A stretch of DNA of 64,000 nucleotides from Facklamia hominis CCUG 36813. Lineage in GTDB: Bacteria; Bacillota; Bacilli; Lactobacillales; Aerococcaceae. The stretch is from assembly GCF_000301035.1 (NCBI RefSeq), contig NZ_JH932292.1, positions 1,292,857 through 1,356,856 of the forward strand, given 5' to 3'. Shown in pieces: positions 47,643 through 56,158 of this stretch (position 1 is the first letter of the stretch; each line of letters starts with the position of its first letter). The position numbers and the translations under genes were made by a program. The notes beneath the pieces were generated by a model, which made no database searches, was not told the DNA's origin, and was given only the letters and a program-made list of their open reading frames with translations.

Positions 47643-48479
47643 GTGGAAGCTATCATAAACGTTCAAGATCTTTCTTTTCGTTACCCCAACGCCAACCGGG
47701 ATGCTTTAAGCTCGATTTCTTTTTCTGTTAATAAGGGAGAGTGGTTGGCAGTTATCGGACCCAATGGTTCTGGCAAGTCGACCTTGGCTAAGATGATCAA
47801 TGGTCTCCTGGCTCCTTATCAAGGGTCGGTGGAGGTAAACGGCCGGTTATTGAATGAGGATTCCTTGTGGCAGATCCGAAAAGAAGTAGGGATTGTCTTT
47901 CAAAATCCAGATAATCAATTTGTAGGGGCGACCGTCGAAGATGATGTTGCATTTGGCTTAGAAAATTTGGGGATTGATCGCCAAGAGATGGTTCAACGAA
48001 TCCATGAAGTCTTAAAACAGGTAAGAATGGAGGCTTTCTTAAAGAAAGAACCCGCTAAGTTATCTGGCGGGCAAAAGCAACGCGTCGCTATTGCAGGCAT
48101 ACTTGCTTTAAGACCTGATGTAATTATTTTAGATGAGTCGACGTCGATGCTGGATCCGCTAGGAAGAAAAACAATTATCAAGACGGTCCGTGAGCTTAAA
48201 GAAAAATACCAGCTCACGGTTATTTCGATTACTCATGATATTGATGAAGCTAGTCAAGCAGATCGTATTTTAATTCTTAAGGAAGGGAAAGTGATGAAAC
48301 TCGCTTTACCAGAAGCAGTATTTTCTTTGGGAGAAGATTTAATAGCAATGGGATTGGATTTACCCTTTGCTGAAAAATTACGTCTTTGTTTAAAGGAGCA
48401 AGATGTTCCTGTTCCTGACAAGTATTTAACCGAGGAGGAATTAGTAGAATGGCTATCCCAATCGTATTTGACCAAGTAG
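47643..48479 (+). CDS. ecfA1: ECF transporter ATPase A1
   Basis: A 278-residue ABC ATPase of the shared energy-coupling-factor module for vitamin and metal uptake. It has Walker A 'GPNGSGKST', Q-loop 'QNPDNQFVGATVEDD', signature 'LSGGQKQR', Walker B 'VIILDEST' and switch 'THD'. The start is GTG 47643 after TAGGAG. It overlaps ecfA2 by 31 bases. The position after rplQ is conserved in Firmicutes. Substrate-binding S components must be encoded elsewhere. Confidence 0.95.
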   Translation: MEAIINVQDLSFRYPNANRDALSSISFSVNKGEWLAVIGPNGSGKSTLAKMINGLLAPYQGSVEVNGRLLNEDSLWQIRKEVGIVFQNPDNQFVGATVEDDVAFGLENLGIDRQEMVQRIHEVLKQVRMEAFLKKEPAKLSGGQKQRVAIAGILALRPDVIILDESTSMLDPLGRKTIIKTVRELKEKYQLTVISITHDIDEASQADRILILKEGKVMKLALPEAVFSLGEDLIAMGLDLPFAEKLRLCLKEQDVPVPDKYLTEEELVEWLSQSYLTK

Positions 48480-49345
48480 GTTTTACTTATTACCCGAATA
48501 CACCTTTTGAGGTACCCGTTTTAAAGGATATTAATTTAAGTCTCGGTCAAAAAAATATAACGGCAATTATCGGACATACCGGTTCTGGGAAATCGACTTT
48601 AATTCAACATTTGAATGTTCTTTTAAAGCCAACTAGAGGGAAAGTAATTATTGATCAACGAGAAATTACTGCTGAAGCCTCTCAAAAGAATTTGAAAGCT
48701 TTAAGAAAGAAGATTGGTGTCGTCTTTCAATTTTCAGAAGCTCAATTATTTGAAGAAACGGTACTTAAAGATGTTATGTTTGGGCCCTTGAATTTTAAGG
48801 TGAGTCAAGAACGGGCCGAGGAGATCGCTATTAAATGTTTGAAACGTGTAGGAATTTCAGAAGCCTTATTCGATCGATCTCCTTTTGAATTATCCGGAGG
48901 GCAAATGAGGCGTGTAGCGATTGCTGGAGTCCTAGCCTTGGAACCGGAGGTTCTGGTTTTAGATGAGCCAACGGCAGGTTTAGACCCACTTGGTCAATGG
49001 GAAATCTTACAGATGTTTATGGATTTACAAAAGCAAGAAGGGCTATCCTTGATTTTAGTGACCCATCAAATGGATGATGTGGCGCGTTATGCTGATCAGG
49101 TAGTAGTCTTAGAAAAAGGGCAGGTCATTAAAGTTGCTACCCCTACAGAAATTTTTTCCCAGCCAGATTGGTTGGAGGACAAGCAATTAGATTTGCCACA
49201 TAGTTTATTGTTTCTCAATCAGTTAAAAAAGCGTCTTGATCAAACAAATGATCACATTGATGAATTAGTTCCATTGACTCATGAGGAACTCGCTCAAACT
49301 CTTATTCAATGGCATGATCGGGGAATAGATGGAGGACAGATATGA
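48449..49345 (+). CDS. ecfA2: ECF transporter ATPase A2
   Basis: A 298-residue partner ATPase with Walker A 'GHTGSGKST', Q-loop 'QFSEAQLFEETVLKD' (typical of A2), signature 'LSGGQMRR', Walker B 'VLVLDEPTAGLDP' and 'THQ'. It heterodimerises with EcfA1. The ATG at 48449 follows GAGGAGG by 9 bases, inside ecfA1. Its stop overlaps the ecfT start by 4 bases (ATGA). Confidence 0.95.
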   Translation: MAIPIVFDQVGFTYYPNTPFEVPVLKDINLSLGQKNITAIIGHTGSGKSTLIQHLNVLLKPTRGKVIIDQREITAEASQKNLKALRKKIGVVFQFSEAQLFEETVLKDVMFGPLNFKVSQERAEEIAIKCLKRVGISEALFDRSPFELSGGQMRRVAIAGVLALEPEVLVLDEPTAGLDPLGQWEILQMFMDLQKQEGLSLILVTHQMDDVARYADQVVVLEKGQVIKVATPTEIFSQPDWLEDKQLDLPHSLLFLNQLKKRLDQTNDHIDELVPLTHEELAQTLIQWHDRGIDGGQI

Positions 49346-50136
49346 ATCAATTAATTATTGGGCGATATATCCAGATGGATTCCTTGGTTCACCAACTTGA
49401 TCCTCGGACTAAATTATTAACGACTTTTTATTTTATTCTTATTGTGTTTTTTGCTAATAGTCTAGCTTCTTATGCGGTCTTACTAATCTTTATCTTATTG
49501 GGTGTTAAGCTGAGCCGAATTCCTATTAAATTCTTTTTTAAAGGTTTAAAGCCGATGTTTTGGATTATTTTGTTTACGGTAATTTTTCAATTACTGTTTA
49601 CCCAGGGTGGAAAAACTTATTTTTCATTTGCCTTTATATCAATTACTTCTTTGGGTTTACAAAATGCTTTTTATATCTTTATGCGTCTATTTTTGATTAT
49701 CATGATGTCAACCTTAATGACTTTAACGACTGCACCGTTAGAGTTAACGGATGGTATTGAACATCTAATGCGACCACTAGCAAAAGTTGGTTTTCCTGCT
49801 CACGAAGTCGCGCTGATGTTATCGATTGCCTTAAGATATGTACCAACACTCATGGATGAGGCCACTACCATTATGAATGCCCAACGGTCACGAGGGGTAG
49901 AATTTGATGAGGGGTCCATAATGCAGAGAATGAAGGCGGTCGTTCCAATCTTAGTTCCTTTATTTGTATCAGCTTTTAATCGTGCGGAGGAATTGGCGAC
50001 GGCCATGGAATCTAGGGGGTATCACGGATCAGAAGGTCGTAGTAAGTATCGCCAATTATCTCTTCAGCGGGCAGATTTTCTGGTGGCTTTGTCACTTATA
50101 TTATGGACGGGTCTGGTTTTCTTTTTTAGGATTTAA
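49342..50136 (+). CDS. ecfT: ECF transporter transmembrane subunit T
   Basis: A 264-residue membrane protein with about five to six TM helices. Two coupling-helix motifs are present, 'AQRSRG' and 'MESRGY', which fit the grooves of the two ATPases. It scaffolds EcfA1A2 and interchangeable substrate-binding S components. It overlaps ecfA2 by 4 bases. 43 bases precede truA. Confidence 0.95.
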   Translation: MNQLIIGRYIQMDSLVHQLDPRTKLLTTFYFILIVFFANSLASYAVLLIFILLGVKLSRIPIKFFFKGLKPMFWIILFTVIFQLLFTQGGKTYFSFAFISITSLGLQNAFYIFMRLFLIIMMSTLMTLTTAPLELTDGIEHLMRPLAKVGFPAHEVALMLSIALRYVPTLMDEATTIMNAQRSRGVEFDEGSIMQRMKAVVPILVPLFVSAFNRAEELATAMESRGYHGSEGRSKYRQLSLQRADFLVALSLILWTGLVFFFRI

Positions 50137-50179
50137 TCTAGATTCATATAAAGCTAAGTTGTTTGGATAGGAGAATAGT

Positions 50180-50971
50180 ATGCCGCGTTATGTCATAAAA
50201 CTTCAATACGATGGGACTCGTTACGTGGGCTATCAGGTTCAACCTAATGGGCCATCGATTCAGGGTGCCCTGGAGGCTGCTTTGTTAAAGATTACCAAGC
50301 AAAAGTCAGATCAAAAAATAGCCACTTCTTGTTCGGGCCGAACGGATTCGGGTGTTCATGCTTTGGGTCAGGTTGTTCATTTTGATTTGGAATTAGATTT
50401 ACCTCCAGTAGCAATTCTTAACGCCTTAAATGCATTATTAGATAAAGATATTCGAGTGGTAGCAGCAAATAAGGTGTCAGATCAATTCCATGCACGTTAC
50501 CAGGTCTTAGGTAAGGGGTATCGTTATCGTATAGATACTGGTAAAGTACTTAACCCCTTCAAGCGTTTCTATACGACCCATCATCCTTATTCCTACTCTT
50601 TAACCTCGATTCAAAAGGCCTTGGAGCCCTTATTGGGTTGGCATGATTTTACATCTTTTTGTTCAACAAAAACAGATAAAGAAGATAAGCGAAGAACGCT
50701 CTATAAAGCGGAGGTCCGAGAAGACAATGAAGGGCAAGAATTGATTTTTGATTTCTATGGGAATGGTTTTTTGTATAATATGATTCGAATTATTGTGGGG
50801 ACAGCGATGCAAATTGGTGATGGTTTAAAAGATCCTTCTGAAATGCAACGCCTTTTACAAGTTAAGGATCGAAATCAAGCAGGACCTACTGCTCCTCCGC
50901 AAGGGTTATATCTGATGCACGTAGATTATCGTCAGGATCCTTTTGAAGGGGGGGCCTTTAGTGAAGACTAG
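50180..50971 (+). CDS. truA: tRNA pseudouridine synthase A
   Basis: A 263-residue enzyme converting U38-U40 of the anticodon arm to pseudouridine. Catalytic Asp56 lies in 'GRTDSGVHALGQ'. Other marks are 'QYDGTRYVGYQVQPNGPSIQGALE', 'HDFTSFC' and 'NGFLYNMIRIIVGT'. It follows ecfT in the usual Firmicutes order and overlaps the next gene by 11 bases. Confidence 0.96.
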   Translation: MPRYVIKLQYDGTRYVGYQVQPNGPSIQGALEAALLKITKQKSDQKIATSCSGRTDSGVHALGQVVHFDLELDLPPVAILNALNALLDKDIRVVAANKVSDQFHARYQVLGKGYRYRIDTGKVLNPFKRFYTTHHPYSYSLTSIQKALEPLLGWHDFTSFCSTKTDKEDKRRTLYKAEVREDNEGQELIFDFYGNGFLYNMIRIIVGTAMQIGDGLKDPSEMQRLLQVKDRNQAGPTAPPQGLYLMHVDYRQDPFEGGAFSED

Positions 50972-51473
50972 TGTCCGATTAGCTAGACTTTCTGAGATGG
51001 AAACTTTACAAAAGATATACGATCAGGGGCAAAAGTTTCAAATCAAGCAAGGAAATTTGCATCAGTGGGCTCCGGGATATCCGGGACTCGCGCAAATTAA
51101 AAGAGATATTCTTAAAAATCAGTTGTTTGTGTTAGCTGATGAGAGAGATCATATCTTAGCCGCTATGGCTTTAATAGCTGGTATTGATCCTACTTATCAG
51201 TATATTGAAGGTAGAGGTTGGTTGGATGAAACATCATATCATACTGTTCATCGCTTCGTTAGTGCTGGATTAAGGAGGCATTCTGGGCGAGATTTATTAA
51301 AATGGGCTATTAGTCAATGTGGTAACATTAGAATTGATACTCATAAAGCAAATCGTTCCATGCTTCAGTTATTAGAGGATCTAGGTTTTACTCATTGTGG
51401 GCGAATCTACTTATTAAATGGTGATCCGCGAGAAGCCTTTCAAATTTATCTTGATCAAGGAACTAGTCATTAA
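50961..51473 (+). CDS. GNAT-family N-acetyltransferase
   Basis: A 170-residue protein with the acetyl-CoA fold: 'VRLARLSEMETLQKIY' at the start, 'LFVLADERDHILAAMAL', a central segment 'VHRFVSAGLRRHSGRDLLKWAI', and 'IRIDTHKANRSMLQLLEDLGFTHCGRIYL', the C-terminal GNAT motif. The substrate is unknown. GTG 50961 is chosen, 9 bases after GAAGGGGGG in the end of truA. It is followed by a terminator, so it is probably the last gene of the ecf-truA unit. Confidence 0.8.
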   Translation: MKTSVRLARLSEMETLQKIYDQGQKFQIKQGNLHQWAPGYPGLAQIKRDILKNQLFVLADERDHILAAMALIAGIDPTYQYIEGRGWLDETSYHTVHRFVSAGLRRHSGRDLLKWAISQCGNIRIDTHKANRSMLQLLEDLGFTHCGRIYLLNGDPREAFQIYLDQGTSH

Positions 51474-51492
51474 GCTAGTAGCTAGATTAGCT

Positions 51493-51515
51493 AGACTCGA
51501 AAGAGTCTTTTTTTT
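51493..51515 (+). terminator. Terminator after the acetyltransferase
   Basis: AGACTC, GAAA loop and GAGTCT, then a run of T. The GNRA-type tetraloop makes it stable. Confidence 0.9.
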
Positions 51516-51537
51516 ATGGATTGAAAAATGAAAAAAC

Positions 51538-51576
51538 AACAAGATGAAAACGTGTTTTTCTCATTTTCATCTTGTT
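51538..51576 (+). promoter_or_regulatory. 13-bp inverted repeat over the livJ -35
   Basis: AACAAGATGAAAA (51538-51550) and TTTTCATCTTGTT (51564-51576) are perfect complements around 13 bases. The right arm contains the -35 TTGTT. It is placed to act as an operator, or as a second hairpin. Confidence 0.55.
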
Positions 51577-51599
51577 AAACTCTAATAGTTTGATATAAT
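51572..51599 (+). promoter_or_regulatory. liv operon promoter
   Basis: TTGTTA and TATAAT are spaced 16 bases apart, 33 bases before the livJ start. Confidence 0.65.
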
Positions 51600-51631
51600 G
51601 AGTTCATCTTTTTTAGAATGAGGAATTGCTT

Positions 51632-52786
51632 ATGAAATGTATGAAAAATATATTCACTTTATTAGGAATATGCTTATGCTTATGTTTGCCTATGAGTGTC
51701 TCTGCTAATGAAACGATCAAGGTAGGAGCAAATTTTGAATTGTCCGGTCCAGGGGGGAATTATGGGCAAGATATGGTTGATGGAATTAACCTAGCGATTG
51801 ATCATTTAAATCAAAAAGGTGGCTTATTAGACCATCGGTCTGTGGACTTGGTTACTTTTGATAATCGGTCAGATACAACAGAATCAGCTTCATTAGCCCA
51901 AAGAATGATTAAGGAGAAAGTAGTGGGTGTTTTGGGACCAGCGATGACTGGGACTTCCTTAGCGACCGTGCCGATCTTATCCAATGGAAAAGTACCATTA
52001 GTATTGCCAGCGGCAACAGGAGCAGGGTTAACTTTGAAGGAAAATGGTGAAGTTTGGGAGTATCTTTATCGAGTTTGCTTTGAAGACCCCTTTCAAGGAC
52101 GAGCAGGCGCTCGTTTTGCTTATCAACATTTAAAGGCTAAGAAGGTCATGGTAGTGACTGATGCGATTTCAGATTACTCCCAAGGGATATCAGATAATTT
52201 TATGAAAGAATATAAAGGATTAGGCGGTGACATCTTAAGTCAGGCCTTCTTTGCTAGTGGTGACCGTGATTTTACAGCGCTATTAACGAGTATTTACACG
52301 CTTAAGCCGGATTTAATCTATTTACCTTGCTACTATACTGAAGCGGGTTTGTTTATTAAACAAGCACGAGAAATGGGGATTGACACACCTATCTTAGGAT
52401 CGGATGGCTTTGCTTCAGATGTTCTTTTGGATCTAGCAGGGGATCAAAATACACACGATGTTTATTATACAGACCATTTCTCACCATTAAGTGATAACCC
52501 TAAGGTACAATCTTTTTTGAGTGATTTTCAGGCGAAATATCACCGAGAGGCCTCAACATTTTCAGCTCTTGGCTATGACGCAGCAAATTTATTGTTTGAT
52601 GCGATTGAACGTGCTCAGTCAACGGATACGGATAAAGTGAATCAAGCCTTGGCTTCGACGAAAGATTTTGAGGGAGTGACGGGTAGTTTTTCGATAGATG
52701 CGAATCATAACCCAATAAAGAGTGCGGTTGTTGTCAAATTAGACCAAGGGAAAGTGGATTCAGCCGTAGAGGTACAGGTTAAGTAG
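51632..52786 (+). CDS. livJ: Branched-chain amino acid ABC transporter, binding protein
   Basis: A 384-residue type I periplasmic-binding-fold protein ('IKVGANFELSGPGGNYGQDMVDGINLAIDHLN', 'VVGVLGPAMTGTS'). It would capture Leu/Ile/Val or a related ligand outside the membrane. The signal peptide is at 1-26, with likely cleavage after 'VSA'. No canonical lipobox precedes a Cys, although the hydrophobic core holds several Cys. Such proteins are usually lipoproteins in Gram-positives. ATG 51632 is preferred to TTG 51626 because GAGGA has better spacing. Confidence 0.9.
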   Translation: MKCMKNIFTLLGICLCLCLPMSVSANETIKVGANFELSGPGGNYGQDMVDGINLAIDHLNQKGGLLDHRSVDLVTFDNRSDTTESASLAQRMIKEKVVGVLGPAMTGTSLATVPILSNGKVPLVLPAATGAGLTLKENGEVWEYLYRVCFEDPFQGRAGARFAYQHLKAKKVMVVTDAISDYSQGISDNFMKEYKGLGGDILSQAFFASGDRDFTALLTSIYTLKPDLIYLPCYYTEAGLFIKQAREMGIDTPILGSDGFASDVLLDLAGDQNTHDVYYTDHFSPLSDNPKVQSFLSDFQAKYHREASTFSALGYDAANLLFDAIERAQSTDTDKVNQALASTKDFEGVTGSFSIDANHNPIKSAVVVKLDQGKVDSAVEVQVK

Positions 52787-52849
52787 CGATTTTAACGGTA
52801 GGATTCGATAGCTACTGTTAGATTTAATGAATAATGGAAGAGGTGTCTC

Positions 52850-53734
52850 ATGCAGGTTCAGTTGTTTTTGCAGCAAATTATTAATGGCTTATCTTTAGGC
52901 TCTATTTATGCGCTAATTGCTTTGGGCTATACCATGGTTTATGGAATTATAAAATTAATTAACTTTGCCCATGGGGAAGTATTTATGATGGGAGCATTTG
53001 TTAGCTTTTTTGTTCTAGCATATTTGAAGGTTAATTTTTATATTTCAATGTTGATTGCGATGATATTTTGTGCCTTGTTAGGTGTCATTATTGAGAAGAT
53101 TGCTTATCGACCTTTGAGAAAATCAACTCGTGTGGCAGCCCTGATCACAGCGATCGGCGTATCTTATTTAATCCAAAATTTGATGGTTTATTTTATTGGG
53201 CCTGAAGTGCGTTCTTTTCCATCACCGATAGTAGGGGCGCCAATTCAAGTTTTTGGGATATATATTCAATTAAAACAAATTTTTGTTTTTGTGATCAGTA
53301 TTGCCTTGATGTTGATCCTCCAGTTTTTAATTAATCATACTAAAATGGGTAAAGCTATGCGGGCCGTTGCCGTTGATGCTCAGGCAGCGGAATTAATGGG
53401 CATCAATGTCAATCGGGTTATTTCATTTTGTTTTGCCATTGGTTCAGGAATTGCTGGTATCACAGGTGTACTTTTTGGTATCTACTATGGGGCGATTGAA
53501 CCAACCATGGGAACGATGCCGGGCCTGAAGGCCTTCGTTGCAGCGGTTGTGGGAGGTATTGGCTCTATTCCAGGTGCTATGATTGGAGGCGTGTTGATTG
53601 GAGTTTTAGAGACTCTAGTGACTGCCTTAGGCTATTCGATGTATAAGGATGCAGCGGTTTATGCGCTATTAATTATGATTCTTTTAGTCCTTCCACAGGG
53701 TATCTTGGGGAAAAATAAGAAGGAAAAAGTATAG
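52850..53734 (+). CDS. livH: Branched-chain amino acid ABC transporter permease LivH
   Basis: A 294-residue integral membrane permease with about eight TM helices. Typical segments are 'GLSLGSIYALIALGYTMVYGIIKLINFAHGEV' and 'MRAVAVDAQAAELMGINVNRVI', the coupling loop for the ATPase, and 'GGIGSIPGAMIGGVLIGVLETL'. AGAGGTG precedes the ATG. 63 bases after livJ and 11 before livM. Confidence 0.94.
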   Translation: MQVQLFLQQIINGLSLGSIYALIALGYTMVYGIIKLINFAHGEVFMMGAFVSFFVLAYLKVNFYISMLIAMIFCALLGVIIEKIAYRPLRKSTRVAALITAIGVSYLIQNLMVYFIGPEVRSFPSPIVGAPIQVFGIYIQLKQIFVFVISIALMLILQFLINHTKMGKAMRAVAVDAQAAELMGINVNRVISFCFAIGSGIAGITGVLFGIYYGAIEPTMGTMPGLKAFVAAVVGGIGSIPGAMIGGVLIGVLETLVTALGYSMYKDAAVYALLIMILLVLPQGILGKNKKEKV

Positions 53735-53745
53735 GAGGTCAGGCG

Positions 53746-54708
53746 ATGACACGATTTCATGGCAAAAATTTAATATGGCTTACGTTCATAAGTTTGTGCT
53801 TTTTAGTCATTGGTCTGATGATTCATTTGGATTGGATTAATGCCTATTATGAAGTGACCTTAGTAACAATAATGATCAATATAATCTATGCGGTAGGGTT
53901 AAACCTAATTTTAGGGGTGGCTGGACAGTTTTCATTGGGTCATGCGGCTTTTATTGCGGTGGGAGCATATTCTGCCGCATTAATCTCTAAAAGTATCGCT
54001 AATCCGTGGTTAGCGATCATACTCTCTTTTATAGTGGGGATAGCATTGGCTGCTGGTTTAGCTTTTCTAGTGGGTCTACCAACACTCCGTTTAAAAGGAG
54101 ATTATTTGGCGATTGCGACACTAGGTGCAGCTGAAATGGTTCGAGTCTTATTGATAAACTGGCGTGGATTAACCAATGGCGCTGCAGGAATTAATAACAT
54201 CCCGCTGACGACTTCTTGGCAGTTGACCTTTGTAATATTGGTACTAACAACAATCCTCATCTTGAACTATACTTATTCTTCGGTCGGTCGTGCAACCCTG
54301 GCTATGAGTCAGGACGAGATTGCTGCAGAAGCCATGGGGGTTCCTTTAACCAAGTATAAGTTAGGAGCATTTATCCTGGGAGCGATGACAGCTGCCATGG
54401 GAGGAGCCTTGCAAGCTAACTTTATTGGGGTAGTGACTCCGAGTGATTATACATTTAATCGATCGATTGATATTCTTATTATTGTTGTTTTTGGAGGAAT
54501 TGGTTCCTATACAGGAAGCTTCCTGGCAGCGATTATTTTAGGTTTAATTAATCTCGTGTTGCAAGACTATGGACAATTGCGAATGGTGTTTTATGCATTG
54601 GCACTCATCTTGATTATGATTTTTAGGCCAGCTGGATTGATGGGACACAAAGAGTGGCGATTAGCGAGTCAATTACAGCGTAAAATTCAGCAGCGCAAGG
54701 AGGCTTAG
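53746..54708 (+). CDS. livM: Branched-chain amino acid ABC transporter permease LivM
   Basis: A 320-residue permease partner of LivH with about nine TM helices. It has 'YAVGLNLILGVAGQFSLGHAAFIAVGAYSAAL', 'PTLRLKGDYLAIATLGAAEMVR', and the coupling loop 'AMSQDEIAAEAMGVPLTKYKL'. 'VVFGGIGSYTGSFLAAIIL' closes the core. AGGAGG is upstream. The livG start follows 2 bases after its stop. Confidence 0.94.
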   Translation: MTRFHGKNLIWLTFISLCFLVIGLMIHLDWINAYYEVTLVTIMINIIYAVGLNLILGVAGQFSLGHAAFIAVGAYSAALISKSIANPWLAIILSFIVGIALAAGLAFLVGLPTLRLKGDYLAIATLGAAEMVRVLLINWRGLTNGAAGINNIPLTTSWQLTFVILVLTTILILNYTYSSVGRATLAMSQDEIAAEAMGVPLTKYKLGAFILGAMTAAMGGALQANFIGVVTPSDYTFNRSIDILIIVVFGGIGSYTGSFLAAIILGLINLVLQDYGQLRMVFYALALILIMIFRPAGLMGHKEWRLASQLQRKIQQRKEA

Positions 54709-54710
54709 CA

Positions 54711-55481
54711 ATGACAAGATTAATTGTTAAAAACTTAAGTAAAAATTTTGGCGGTCTAGCGGCAGTCTCAGATGTGTCGCTAACGTTTGATGATAATGCC
54801 TTAATTGGCTTAATTGGTCCAAATGGGGCTGGAAAGACCACTTTGTTTAATTTATTAACTGGGGTGTATGTACCTAGCTCAGGCGAAGTTCTTCTAGAAA
54901 AAGAGGATCAAACGATCAAGCTAAATGGAATGCGGTCTGATCAAGTAACGCATCAAGGTTTAGCGCGAACTTTTCAGAATATTCGTCTTTTTCCACAACA
55001 AACAGTGATCGAAAATGTTTTAGTAGCTATGGATGCCCATAAAAAAAGTCGGTTATGGGATCATTTATTAAGGACGAGTGTATTCTATCAAGATGAGGCA
55101 CAATTGCGTCAAGAAGCATTGAATCTTTTGGAGCGGCTAGATTTAGCAGATATGGCTAATGAAAAAGCAACGAATTTAGCATATGGCCAACAAAGACGTT
55201 TGGAAATAGCTAGAGCATTAGCGACTAATGCTAAAATACTTTTCCTTGATGAGCCTGCTGCTGGGATGAACCCTCAGGAAACGGATCAACTGAGTCAATT
55301 AATTTTAGCGATTCAAAAAGATTTTAAGATGACAATTGTTTTAATTGAACATGATATGTCTTTGGTCATGGGTATCTGTGAGAAGATTTATGTGTTAGAA
55401 TATGGGCGACTCATAGCCCAGGGAAGTCCGGAGCAAATTCGGGAAAATCCTCGCGTTATTAAAGCATACTTAGGAGGTTAA
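54711..55481 (+). CDS. livG: Branched-chain amino acid ABC transporter ATPase LivG
   Basis: A 256-residue ABC ATPase with Walker A 'GPNGAGKTT', Q-loop 'TFQNIRLFPQQTVIENVLV', signature 'LAYGQQRRLEIARAL', Walker B 'ILFLDEPAAGMNP' and switch 'IEHDM'. The extended Q-loop region and ending 'VIKAYLGG' are LivG-type. Normally LivF, the second ATPase, follows; here the CBS-ACT gene starts 2 bases later. LivG must dimerise with itself or with an ATPase encoded elsewhere. Confidence 0.93.
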   Translation: MTRLIVKNLSKNFGGLAAVSDVSLTFDDNALIGLIGPNGAGKTTLFNLLTGVYVPSSGEVLLEKEDQTIKLNGMRSDQVTHQGLARTFQNIRLFPQQTVIENVLVAMDAHKKSRLWDHLLRTSVFYQDEAQLRQEALNLLERLDLADMANEKATNLAYGQQRRLEIARALATNAKILFLDEPAAGMNPQETDQLSQLILAIQKDFKMTIVLIEHDMSLVMGICEKIYVLEYGRLIAQGSPEQIRENPRVIKAYLGG

Positions 55482-55483
55482 TT

Positions 55484-56125
55484 ATGTATATTTGTGATTA
55501 TATGAGTAAGGACTTAATTACTGTCAGTCCTTCTACAAGCATGATGCAAGCAGCGGATTTGATGGATGAAAAAGATATTAATCGTCTGCCTGTGATCAAA
55601 AATGATAAAGTCATTGGCTTAGTTACAAAAGAAACGATTATCGCTAACCGACCTTCTCAAGCGACGTCTTTGTCTGCACATGAGGTAAATTATTTATTGG
55701 AAAAAACGCGAGTTGAAGAAATTATGGAGATTCAGTATCTTACGATTGGACCGAAAGAGCAAGTGGAAAAAGCGGCCCAGTTGATGTTACAACATCATGT
55801 AGGTGTTTTACTCGTGATGGAGGATACCAAGCTTCTAGGACTTATTACAGATAAGGATATCTTTAAGGCCTTTGCTGAAATATCAGGTTATACCGTTAAG
55901 GGTGCCCACTTGGTGATTGAACTTGCTAAAGATAAACAAGGCGTTATTGAAGAAGTTGGGGACGCCTTAGTAGAAACTAATAAAAATTTAACGCATATGA
56001 CGGTTTATCATGTGGATCAAGGAATTCGAGTGGCTTTACATATTGATGATCAAGAGACGGACTCATTAAAACGCGCTTTAGAAAATAGAGGGTATCATGT
56101 GATGGCTATTTATTTAAAAGACTAG
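55484..56125 (+). CDS. CBS-pair and ACT domain protein (AcuB-like)
   Basis: A 213-residue soluble protein. Two CBS domains cover about 1-130 ('DYMSKDLITVSPSTSMMQAADLMDEKDINRLPVI', 'VEEIMEIQYLTIGPKEQVEKAAQLMLQHHVGVLLV'). An ACT domain follows at about 138-210 ('HLVIELAKDKQGVIEEVGDAL', 'YHVDQGIRVALHI'). CBS pairs bind adenylates, and ACT domains bind amino acids. It is 2 bases after livG in the position of livF, so it may sense branched-chain amino acids or energy state for the transporter (inference). Confidence 0.85.
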   Translation: MYICDYMSKDLITVSPSTSMMQAADLMDEKDINRLPVIKNDKVIGLVTKETIIANRPSQATSLSAHEVNYLLEKTRVEEIMEIQYLTIGPKEQVEKAAQLMLQHHVGVLLVMEDTKLLGLITDKDIFKAFAEISGYTVKGAHLVIELAKDKQGVIEEVGDALVETNKNLTHMTVYHVDQGIRVALHIDDQETDSLKRALENRGYHVMAIYLKD

Positions 56126-56158
56126 ATGGAAACTGTTCAATCAAAGAAAGGAATTGTC

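Noticed and set aside
51474-51495. Threefold AGCTAG-type repeat after the acetyltransferase
   Set aside because: It is a very short spacer repeat beside a terminator, with no copies elsewhere noticed; probably chance.
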